In this document: one piece after another, positions 1 through 5,099 of the stretch
Layout of the letters: every line of letters begins with the position of its first letter
How positions within the stretch are numbered: the stretch's first letter is position 1
Assembly (NCBI GenBank): GCA_030612305.1
Contig: JAUWOG010000054.1
Coordinates: 1 to 9,505 of the forward strand
Direction of reading: 5' to 3'
DNA length: 9,505 bases
From: Armatimonadota bacterium
Lineage (GTDB): Bacteria; Armatimonadota; Zipacnadia; Zipacnadales; UBA11051
Made by a program: the position numbers and the translations under genes
Notes under the pieces: model-generated
The model's database searches: none
What the model was told of the DNA's origin: nothing
The model's input: the letters and a program-made list of their open reading frames with translations, nothing else

Positions 1-13
1 AGAGGGGAATAGC

Positions 14-1078
14 TCAGCCTGAGACGGGATAGCTGCCGAGTACCTTGACGAACGAGCAGTACTCGTGGAGCGCGTTGAGCGCTTCGCGCACTTCGACGGA
101 GTCGGCGTGCCCGTCGAAGTCCACGTAGAAATAGTAGGGCCCTTCTACAGCGCCACGGGCGGGGCGCGACTGGATCAGTGTCAGGTTGATGTTGTGGGCG
201 CTGAACGGGGCCAGAGCGTGGTACAGGGCTCCCGATTGATGTACGGTGGTAAAGACGACGGAGGTCTTATCATTGCCGGAGGGCCCCGCGCTGTCGTGGC
301 CGATGATCAGGAAGCGGGTGCGGTTGTCGGCCTGGTCCTCGATATTGGAGGCCAGGATCTGTAGGCCGTAGGCGTCTGCCGCCTCAGCCGTGGCAATGGC
401 GGCATGACGGGGTTGATGAGCGATTGCCTGTGCGGCCGCGGCGGTGCTCGACTCATTGACTAATTCAGCGTCCGGGAGGTTGCTGCGTAGCCACAGCCGG
501 CACTGGCCGAGCGGCTGGGGATGGGAGTGGAGGCACTCGATTTCGCCCATCTCGCAGTTGGCTACCAGGTGCAGATGGATGGGAACATAGGTCTCGGCGC
601 AGATCGAGAGCTTGGACTCGAAGAGGCAGTCCAGGGCCCTGGCCTCGACGCCCTGAATCGTGTTCTCGATGGGCACGATGGCGTAGTCGGCGGCGTTGCG
701 TTCAACCGCTGCGAAGGCTTCCTCGATACTCGTGGTGGAGGCGAACTGTGCCGCCGGGCCGAAGTAGTCAATGGCGGCGATATGACTGAAGGTGTATTGC
801 GGCCCCAGGTAGGCGACGCTGAGGGGGGCCTGAAGCGAGCGGCTCACGGCGAGGATCTGCCGATAGATGGCGGTGAAGGCGCTGGCATCGAGGGGCTCGA
901 GGTCCCCGGACGCGAGCTTCTCGAGCAACTGGGCTTCGCGCGCAGGATCATAGACGAGTTTCCCGGTGGTGCCTTTGATGCGTCCGATCTCCTCGGACAC
1001 ACGCCCGCGCTGCCGGAGCAGTTCGACTATCTGTCTGTCAATTCCGTCAATCTCTTTCCGAGCTTCATCAAGTGACAT
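14..1078 (-). CDS. pheA: Bifunctional chorismate mutase / prephenate dehydratase with C-terminal ACT domain (P-protein)
   Basis: This 354-residue cytoplasmic enzyme converts chorismate to prephenate and prephenate to phenylpyruvate, the committed steps to phenylalanine. Residues 1-85 form an AroQ-type chorismate mutase helix bundle, opening MSLDEARKEIDGIDRQIVEL. Residues 87-260 are the prephenate dehydratase: GPQYTFSH at 92-99, PIENTIQG at 136-143, and the catalytic-type TRF motif in NRTRF at 252-256. Residues 270-350 are an ACT domain that in this family binds phenylalanine for feedback inhibition. Its two ligand motifs read GALY (283-286) and QSRP (303-306); the second is usually ESRP. Length and domain order match standard P-proteins. 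The ATG start is preceded on the minus strand by AAGGGGAA at good Shine-Dalgarno distance. It diverges from accD across 139 bp, and no downstream gene is visible before the window edge. Function is confident; altered feedback from the E-to-Q change is only a possibility. Confidence 0.96.
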   Translation of the reverse strand: MSLDEARKEIDGIDRQIVELLRQRGRVSEEIGRIKGTTGKLVYDPAREAQLLEKLASGDLEPLDASAFTAIYRQILAVSRSLQAPLSVAYLGPQYTFSHIAAIDYFGPAAQFASTTSIEEAFAAVERNAADYAIVPIENTIQGVEARALDCLFESKLSICAETYVPIHLHLVANCEMGEIECLHSHPQPLGQCRLWLRSNLPDAELVNESSTAAAAQAIAHQPRHAAIATAEAADAYGLQILASNIEDQADNRTRFLIIGHDSAGPSGNDKTSVVFTTVHQSGALYHALAPFSAHNINLTLIQSRPARGAVEGPYYFYVDFDGHADSVEVREALNALHEYCSFVKVLGSYPVSG

Positions 1079-1117
1079 GGCATTCCCCTTGCACGACAGC
1101 GCTCCTGGCTTCGTGCA

Positions 1118-1146
1118 ATACTATCATAAAGCGGGCGGGTGGGCAA
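1118..1146 (-). promoter_or_regulatory. Tentative pheA promoter
   Basis: On the minus strand, TTGCCC (1141-1146) and TAGTAT (1118-1123) lie exactly 17 bp apart, 40-70 bp upstream of the pheA start. An overlapping TATGAT (1123-1128) is a better -10 hexamer but has poorer -35 spacing. This is the AT-rich part of an otherwise GC-rich divergent region. The match is moderate, so this is a candidate only. I found no convincing plus-strand promoter for accD here. Confidence 0.3.
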
Positions 1147-1217
1147 CGCACCCCCGGACAGCTATGCCGCTGCCGACGGGCCTCTGCAGCATGAATGGCG
1201 GGGTTCAAGGAGTCGGG

Positions 1218-2042
1218 ATGACATCTTCAGACGAAAACAATGCGCCGGCATCGGACAGGTTCAGTGAGGTCCCGCCTGACTTGTGGCAGACCTGTCCGGG
1301 CTGCAACCAGCTTCTCTTCAGCCAGGACCTGGAGGCGGACCTCTGGGTATGCTCCAAGTGCGGGTATCATTTCCGCCTCACGGTCTGGCAGCGCTTGGAG
1401 GTGACAGCCGATCCTGACAGCTTCGAGGAGTGGGACCGCGAGTTGCCGCTGAACGATCCGCTGGAGTTCCCGGAGTATCTGGAGAAGACGCGGGCGGCGC
1501 AAGAGAAAACCGGGATGTCGGAGGCCGTGCTCACCGGCCGGGCGGCCCTCGACGGCATTCCGTTCGCCATCGGGATCATGGACCTCAGCTTCGTAGGCGG
1601 CAGCATGGGTTGGGTCGTCGGCGAGCGGGTGACGCGGCTGATGGAGCGGGCAATCGAGAAGCGCCTGCCAGTGGTGATATCCTCCGCCTCGGGCGGCGCG
1701 CGCATGCAGGAGAGCCTCATCTCGCTGATGCAAATGGCCAAAACGAGCGGCGCGGCGGGCAAGCTTGCGCAGGCCGGCTTGCCTTATGTCAGCCTCCTGA
1801 CCGACCCCACCTACGGCGGCGTCATGGCCAGCTTCGCGTTCCTCGGCGATATCATCATAGCCGAGAAGGGCGCGGCGATGGGTTTTGCGGGCCCGAGGGT
1901 CGTTGAAGTCACCGGCCTGCGTATGCCGGCGGGAGTGCAGACAGCGGAGGTCCAGTACGAGCACGGCATGATTGACATGCTCTTGCCGCGCCGGGAGATC
2001 CGCCCCGCTCTCCACACGATACTACGTTGGTGTACGGTATAG
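1218..2042 (+). CDS. accD: Acetyl-CoA carboxylase carboxyltransferase subunit beta
   Basis: AccD is the beta half of the carboxyltransferase that moves the carboxyl group from biotin on BCCP to acetyl-CoA, giving malonyl-CoA for fatty acid synthesis. The 274-residue product has the N-terminal zinc ribbon typical of bacterial AccD, with cysteines at 26, 29, 45 and 48 (CPGC and CSKC). The crotonase-fold core follows, with SSASGGARMQES at 155-166, the DPTYGGVMASFA segment at 196-207, and a GFAGPRVVE motif at 222-230. The C-terminus (HGMIDMLLPRREIR) is family-typical and looks complete. The frame is open further upstream, but ATG 1218 is chosen because AAGGAG (1207-1212) sits 5 bp ahead of it and the upstream extension has no AccD character. 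accA follows on the same strand after 193 bp, so the partner subunits are neighbours and probably co-expressed. Confidence 0.96.
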   Translation: MTSSDENNAPASDRFSEVPPDLWQTCPGCNQLLFSQDLEADLWVCSKCGYHFRLTVWQRLEVTADPDSFEEWDRELPLNDPLEFPEYLEKTRAAQEKTGMSEAVLTGRAALDGIPFAIGIMDLSFVGGSMGWVVGERVTRLMERAIEKRLPVVISSASGGARMQESLISLMQMAKTSGAAGKLAQAGLPYVSLLTDPTYGGVMASFAFLGDIIIAEKGAAMGFAGPRVVEVTGLRMPAGVQTAEVQYEHGMIDMLLPRREIRPALHTILRWCTV

Positions 2043-2107
2043 TCCGCACTATTCACGAACGAATTTCGGAAAGACGCGCGAAACGGCACCCAAAAATCAA
2101 CGTGTAG

Positions 2108-2150
2108 GTCGGGCTTCATGAGGATGCGTGGCATCGCATCCTCCCCCGAC
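2108..2150 (+). promoter_or_regulatory. Strong stem-loop in the accD-accA intergenic region
   Basis: GAGGATGCG (2120-2128) pairs perfectly with CGCATCCTC (2135-2143) around a 6-nt loop. An outer stem GTCGGG (2108-2113) with CCCGAC (2145-2150) encloses it across a small internal loop. The run after the hairpin (GCCTTTCTTGG) is only mildly U-rich, so it is not a textbook intrinsic terminator. It could be a partial terminator or attenuator, an RNA-processing site, or a protein-binding element that sets the AccD:AccA ratio. The structure is seen directly; the role is inferred. Confidence 0.5.
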
Positions 2151-2235
2151 GCCTTTCTTGGATACTCACGAACAATTCGGGCTAAACCTCGCTGTTCGGG
2201 TGGTGCAGGCTGAAGATGCAGAACGAGACAAGCAC

Positions 2236-3105
2236 ATGAGCGACAGCAAGCTGGTGAAGCTGGGCAAGTCACTCGACGAGTTGGACGCGCGCATCTCGGA
2301 ACTGCGCCGGCTGGTGGAGGCCGGTCAGGACGCGTACAGTGAGGAGTTGGTGAAGCTGGAGAGGCGCGCCGACGAGCTCGCGGCCGAGATCTGCTCCGCC
2401 CTGACTCCCTGGGACAAGGTGATGTTGGCCCGCCACGAGCGACGGCCCCAGGCCTCCGACTACATCTCGGCCATGATTGACGATTTCATCGAGCTACATG
2501 GGGACAGGCGGTTTGGCGATGACGGTGCGGTGATCACCGGCCTCGGCTTCCTGGATGGTCGTCCGGTGGCTGTTATCGGGCAGCAGAAAGGGCGGACAAT
2601 ACCAGAGCGGGCGGCCCACAATTTCGGCATGGCACGACCTGAAGGCTACCGCAAAACCATGCGCCTGATGCGATTCGCCGCACAGATAGGACAGCCCATC
2701 GTCATCCTCATAGACACCCCCGGAGCGGACTGCCTCGAGGCCTCGGAGAGCCGTGGTATCTCCGAAGCGATCGCTGCCAATCAGCGCGACATGTTCTCTG
2801 TGGCTGTCCCGGTAGTCTGTACTGTCATCGGCGAGGGCGGCAGCGGTGGGGCCATCGGTATCGGTGTCGGCGACCGGCTCTTGATGCTCGAGCATTCCTA
2901 CTACTCGGTCATCACTCCGGAGGGCTGTGCGGCGATACTGTGGCGGGATGCGGCGCTGCGCGAGGAGGCGGCGCAGGCTCTCAAGCTGACGGCGCAGGAT
3001 GCCCTCGCACTGGGTGTGATAGACAAGATCGTTCCCGAGCCGACGGGCGGGGCCCATCGCGGTCCCTACGAGACGGCTGCAAACCTCAAACGCGCAGGCG
3101 TGTAG
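2236..3105 (+). CDS. accA: Acetyl-CoA carboxylase carboxyltransferase subunit alpha, ended by a premature in-frame amber codon
   Basis: AccA pairs with AccD in the carboxyltransferase that makes malonyl-CoA. The 289-residue frame opens with a helical segment (residues 5-55), then the core: HGDRRFGDDGAV (88-99), GQQKGR (115-120), NFGMARPEGYRK (129-140), and the diagnostic VVCTVIGEGGSGGAIGIGVGD (193-213) followed by SVITPEGCAAILW (224-236). ATG 2236 is chosen because the protein then starts where AccA proteins normally do. No strong Shine-Dalgarno precedes it, and in-frame GTG codons at 2200 and 2203 are alternatives. The TAG at 3103-3105 cuts the protein short: the usual C-terminal helix is missing but is encoded in the same frame directly downstream. 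With it the protein would be about 326 residues, the usual AccA size. The segment after IDTPGA reads DCLEASESRG rather than the common YPGxGAEERG. Identity is certain; whether the gene works as it stands is not. Confidence 0.93.
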   Translation: MSDSKLVKLGKSLDELDARISELRRLVEAGQDAYSEELVKLERRADELAAEICSALTPWDKVMLARHERRPQASDYISAMIDDFIELHGDRRFGDDGAVITGLGFLDGRPVAVIGQQKGRTIPERAAHNFGMARPEGYRKTMRLMRFAAQIGQPIVILIDTPGADCLEASESRGISEAIAANQRDMFSVAVPVVCTVIGEGGSGGAIGIGVGDRLLMLEHSYYSVITPEGCAAILWRDAALREEAAQALKLTAQDALALGVIDKIVPEPTGGAHRGPYETAANLKRAGV

Positions 3106-3216
3106 GCCCTCGACGAACTCGATGGCATCAGCCCTGACGAACTGTTGCGCGCGCGCTACGAGAAGTTCCGCTTCATGGGGGCGCCGGAGGGTTTCGGCAA
3201 TAACGGGGATTGTTGA
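3106..3216 (+). pseudogene. accA: In-frame C-terminal part of accA beyond the amber codon
   Basis: Immediately after the TAG the accA frame stays open for 36 codons to a TGA at 3214-3216. It reads ALDELDGISPDEL then LLRARYEKFRFMGAPEGFG. The pattern leucine-rich helix, SPDEL, RYEKFRxMG is the standard AccA C-terminus, so this is the rest of the gene. A single base change such as GAG or CAG to TAG would explain the break. Possible causes are a real nonsense mutation, readthrough or suppression, amber reassignment, or a sequencing error. The last codons lie inside the 130-bp tandem duplication. Confidence 0.8.
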
Positions 3217-3246
3217 CATGCCGGCCGATACGGCGGCGACAGGCAG

Positions 3247-3291
3247 TGGTGCCGGAGGTCGGATTCGAACCGACACGGGTTTTGAAGCCCG
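3247..3291 (-). pseudogene. Remnant 3' half of tRNA-Leu
   Basis: On the minus strand this matches the intact tRNA-Leu from the long variable arm through the T arm (GTCGG-TTCGAAT-CCGAC), the acceptor 3' strand CTCCGGC, discriminator A and encoded CCA, with no mismatch. The acceptor 5' strand, D arm and anticodon arm are absent, so it cannot be a tRNA. It lies downstream of the intact gene in its direction of transcription and would be on the same transcript unless termination or processing intervenes. It arose from the tandem duplication. It resembles an attachment-site scar, but no integrase or island is present. Confidence 0.9.
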
Positions 3292-3346
3292 GAAGTTCCG
3301 CTTCATGGTGGCGCCGGAGGGTTTCGGCAATAACGGGGGCTGTTGA
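3292..3346 (+). pseudogene. Second, detached copy of the accA 3' tail
   Basis: This is the copy-2 equivalent of the final accA codons. The frame from 3293 reads KFRFMVAPEGFGNNGGC and then TGA at 3344-3346. It differs from copy 1 by Gly-to-Val and Asp-to-Gly changes and one silent difference. It has no start of its own and is not linked in frame to accA, because copy 1 already ends in TGA at 3214. It is a by-product of the duplication and is not expected to be translated. Confidence 0.8.
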
Positions 3347-3376
3347 CATGCCGGCCGTTACGACAGCGACAGGCAG

Positions 3377-3465
3377 TGGTGCCGGAGGTCGGATTCGAAC
3401 CGACACGGGTTTTGAAGCCCGCTGGATTTTGAGTCCAGTGCGTCTGCCAATTCCGCCACTCCGGC
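3377..3465 (-). tRNA. tRNA-Leu (anticodon CAA), CCA encoded
   Basis: This is a class II tRNA of 86 nt plus an encoded CCA, read on the minus strand. The acceptor stem is GCCGGAG/CTCCGGC with discriminator A. The D arm contains AATTGGCAGA. The anticodon arm is CTGGA-CTCAAAA-TCCAG, giving anticodon CAA, which reads UUG. A long variable arm (GGG...CCC) marks it as leucine-type, and the T arm is GTCGG-TTCGAAT-CCGAC. CCA corresponds to TGG at 3377-3379. It points toward accA, so its transcript would run antisense to the accA end. No intrinsic terminator with a T run is visible downstream. Confidence 0.97.
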
Positions 3466-3477
3466 ACTCGCAAGGAC

Positions 3478-3506
3478 AGTATATGGTCCTGCGGAGGACG
3501 TGTCAA
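3478..3506 (-). promoter_or_regulatory. Near-consensus promoter of tRNA-Leu
   Basis: On the minus strand the -35 is TTGACA (3501-3506, exact consensus), the spacer is 17 bp, and the -10 is TATACT (3478-3483). Initiation would fall near 3470-3472, a few bases before the tRNA 5' end at 3465. The spacer contains an inverted repeat, GTCCT (3486-3490) with AGGAC (3495-3499). A strong promoter is expected for a stable-RNA gene. Confidence 0.85.
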
Positions 3507-3569
3507 GACGGCCGCGATGTCCTCGGATATGGAGTGCCCGGCTCGCCGATGGAGGGGCCGCGTCGAAGG

Positions 3570-3592
3570 GCGGTCGTGCCGTTTACGACCGC
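3570..3592. repeat. Perfect 8-bp inverted repeat upstream of sppA
   Basis: GCGGTCGT (3570-3577) and ACGACCGC (3585-3592) are perfect complements around a 7-nt loop. There is no T run on either side to suggest an intrinsic terminator. It could be an operator or an RNA hairpin in an sppA leader. In GC-rich DNA some such repeats arise by chance. Confidence 0.45.
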
Positions 3593-3656
3593 ACTGAGGT
3601 CGGCCCACGCTCAGATCGCGCGGGCGCCAACGTCAGATGCGTGGGTCCGGCTTCGC

Positions 3657-3675
3657 GCGGACGCGTAACGTCCGC
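3657..3675. repeat. Perfect 7-bp inverted repeat upstream of sppA
   Basis: GCGGACG (3657-3663) and CGTCCGC (3669-3675) pair around the 5-nt loop CGTAA, about 95 bp before the sppA start. Together with the 3570-3592 repeat it makes two hairpins in the same untranslated stretch. No terminator-like T run follows. Function unknown. Confidence 0.4.
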
Positions 3676-3771
3676 CACCCGACGCTGTGAATCCGCGGCA
3701 ACATCGCCGGACTCGAAGCAAGTTGATGAACAATTTCGCGCTCACTAATGGAGCAGAGGAGAAGGGGAGTC

Positions 3772-4956
3772 ATGGATAACGAGAGGTCCACTCCAGGACC
3801 GGGCGAGCCGGGCTGGCCGCCACGGCCGTCCGTGCAGCAGTCTCCGGAGCAAGCATCTGAGGCGTCGTCGGCGCAACCACCTGAGCAGCCGGTGCAGCCG
3901 CCGAGCATTCCCCCGCAGCCTCCGCCAGCTTATGCCGGCCCACAGCCTCCTGGCGGGGGACAGCCGCCCCGCCGCCGCGGACCCAGCGCACTCGTCACGG
4001 GCGTCATCATCCTGCTCGTCGTATTCGGCCTGGGGCTGGCTGCGTTTATCGGGCTAGTGCTTGTTGTGGGGGCAGTCATGGACCAGGACAGTCCGGCGCT
4101 GTCGATGGGGGACAAGGTGGGTGTCGTGATGGTGCAGGGCGTGATAATGTCAGGAGGGCGGGGACTGCCGCTGTTCGGAGGCCCTGCGGGATCGCGCGCC
4201 ATCATGTCGGACCTGCGTGCCGCCAAGCGGGATGAGAGCGTAAAGGCCGTGGTCCTCTACATCAACAGCCCCGGAGGGTCTGCCGCAGCGGCGGAGGGGA
4301 TATACAAGGAAGTCGCCGCGCTGGCGGACGAAAAACCCGTCATCGCGGCAATGGATGATGTGGCTGCTTCGGGCGGCCTGTATGTTGCCTGCGCCGCCGA
4401 CAAGATCCTGGCAAATGGCGCTACAATGACCGGCAGCATCGGCGTCATCATGTCTGCCATCGCTTACTACGGGCTCATGGAAAAGATCGGTGTGGAAGAC
4501 ACCACCATTGCCGCGGGCAACTACAAGGACATCGGCTCGCCCTTCCGCCCGATGCGAGATGACGAGAAGAAGCTGCTCGAGGGCCTGGTGCAGGACGTCT
4601 ATGACCAGTTCGTGGACGCGGTGGCCGAGGGACGCGACATGGATCGCAAGGAAGTCCTCAAGCTCGCAGATGGGCGCATCTTCACCGGCCGGCAGGCGAT
4701 GGAGCTGGGCCTCGTTGACGAGATCGGTTCCTACTATGACGCCATCATGCTGGCCGCCAAGGAAGGCAAGATAGAAGGCACACCGAAGCTGAAGATATAT
4801 GGCGGTCCTGAGGGCGTGTGGGGCGAGTTGTTCGGTGCGGGCGAGATATCCCCCTTGTTCAGCCGACATCAAGCTGTGCCTCTGACTGGCCCGATGCTGC
4901 TCGAGCCGTACACCTACAACAGCCTCCTGATTCAGCAATCGCTGCCGGTCAGATAG
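3772..4956 (+). CDS. sppA: Signal peptide peptidase SppA, S49 family, membrane-anchored
   Basis: SppA-type proteases cut leftover signal peptides and other membrane-associated peptides. They use a Ser-Lys dyad and act on the outer face of the cytoplasmic membrane. The 394-residue protein has a hydrophilic, proline/glutamine-rich N-terminus (1-69), basic RRR at 67-69, one membrane helix (about 73-103) and the S49 domain from about 115. NSPGGS at 165-170 is the conserved glycine-rich loop, DVAASGGLYVAC at 196-207 carries the nucleophile Ser200, and GNYKDIGSP at 249-257 carries the general base Lys252. The 52-residue gap between them equals that of the short, single-domain Bacillus SppA. ATG 3772 is chosen over the in-frame ATG 3748 because AAGGGGAG (3762-3769) precedes it closely. 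The long proline-rich cytoplasmic tail is unusual for the family, and its role is unknown. polA follows after 143 bp. Confidence 0.93.
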   Translation: MDNERSTPGPGEPGWPPRPSVQQSPEQASEASSAQPPEQPVQPPSIPPQPPPAYAGPQPPGGGQPPRRRGPSALVTGVIILLVVFGLGLAAFIGLVLVVGAVMDQDSPALSMGDKVGVVMVQGVIMSGGRGLPLFGGPAGSRAIMSDLRAAKRDESVKAVVLYINSPGGSAAAAEGIYKEVAALADEKPVIAAMDDVAASGGLYVACAADKILANGATMTGSIGVIMSAIAYYGLMEKIGVEDTTIAAGNYKDIGSPFRPMRDDEKKLLEGLVQDVYDQFVDAVAEGRDMDRKEVLKLADGRIFTGRQAMELGLVDEIGSYYDAIMLAAKEGKIEGTPKLKIYGGPEGVWGELFGAGEISPLFSRHQAVPLTGPMLLEPYTYNSLLIQQSLPVR

Positions 4957-4968
4957 CAGTCGCAGTCG

Positions 4969-4988
4969 CAACACCCCGGACGGTGTTG
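4969..4988 (+). promoter_or_regulatory. Stem-loop just after the sppA stop
   Basis: CAACACC (4969-4975) pairs perfectly with GGTGTTG (4982-4988) around the loop CCGGAC, starting 12 bases after the sppA stop codon. No U run follows, so it is a weak terminator candidate; an mRNA 3'-end stabiliser or processing structure is equally possible. Two copies of CAGTCG lie between the stop and the stem. Confidence 0.4.
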
Positions 4989-5099
4989 GAAGGAAGATGT
5001 CAGCGCGACACCATGCTGCAGACGCCGTTTTCCCAGGTGGAAAGCGCCGGCCCGTCTAATGTTGCATCCGCGGCAGCCTGCAGCCCCAGAGGTCTAAGC

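Larger units (their letters stand above)
3162..3421. repeat. 130-bp tandem direct duplication spanning the accA 3' end and half of tRNA-Leu
   Basis: Copy 1 (3162-3291) and copy 2 (3292-3421) abut exactly and share 124 of 130 bases. Each copy holds the last 18 codons of the accA frame with its TGA, a short spacer, and the variable arm, T arm and acceptor 3' strand with CCA of tRNA-Leu (minus strand). The six differences (3179/3309, 3209/3339, 3210/3340, 3228/3358, 3233/3363, 3235/3365) are all in the first 74 bases. The final 56, which include the tRNA part, are identical. The ancestral order was probably accA then tRNA-Leu, and the duplication placed a tRNA fragment and an accA-tail fragment between them. 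Confidence 0.95.
3507..3771. other. Non-coding region between tRNA-Leu and sppA
   Basis: Nothing protein-like is convincing here. Open frames cross the region on both strands but have no credible ribosome binding sites and arginine-rich, low-information translations typical of GC-rich non-coding DNA. It holds two perfect inverted repeats (3570-3592 and 3657-3675) and presumably the sppA promoter. TTGATG (3723-3728) followed 17 bp later by TAATGG is a poor promoter match and is not proposed as one. AAGGGGAG (3762-3769) is the sppA Shine-Dalgarno. Confidence 0.6.

Noticed and set aside
3103..3105. Pyrrolysine or selenocysteine recoding at the accA stop
   Set aside because: The codon is TAG, not TGA, so selenocysteine does not apply. 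AccA is not a known pyrrolysine protein, and no Pyl genes are in the window. A point mutation, ordinary readthrough or sequence error is simpler.
3212..3240. Plus-strand TTGACA in the accA tail as a promoter
   Set aside because: No acceptable -10 hexamer lies at 16-18 bp, and the hexamer overlaps the accA frame end.
3162..3421. Integrative element with attL/attR at tRNA-Leu
   Set aside because: The two copies are adjacent with no cargo, integrase or excisionase between them. A tandem duplication explains the structure.
3303..3608. 101-codon minus-strand open frame containing PEWRNWQTH
   Set aside because: It is a direct translation of the tRNA-Leu gene itself, a classic annotation artefact.
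3210..3668. 152-codon plus-strand open frame across the tRNA region (contains GGRIRTDTGFEAR)
   Set aside because: This is the antisense translation of the tRNA-Leu and its duplicate, a well-known spurious hypothetical protein. It has no ribosome binding site and no independent similarity.
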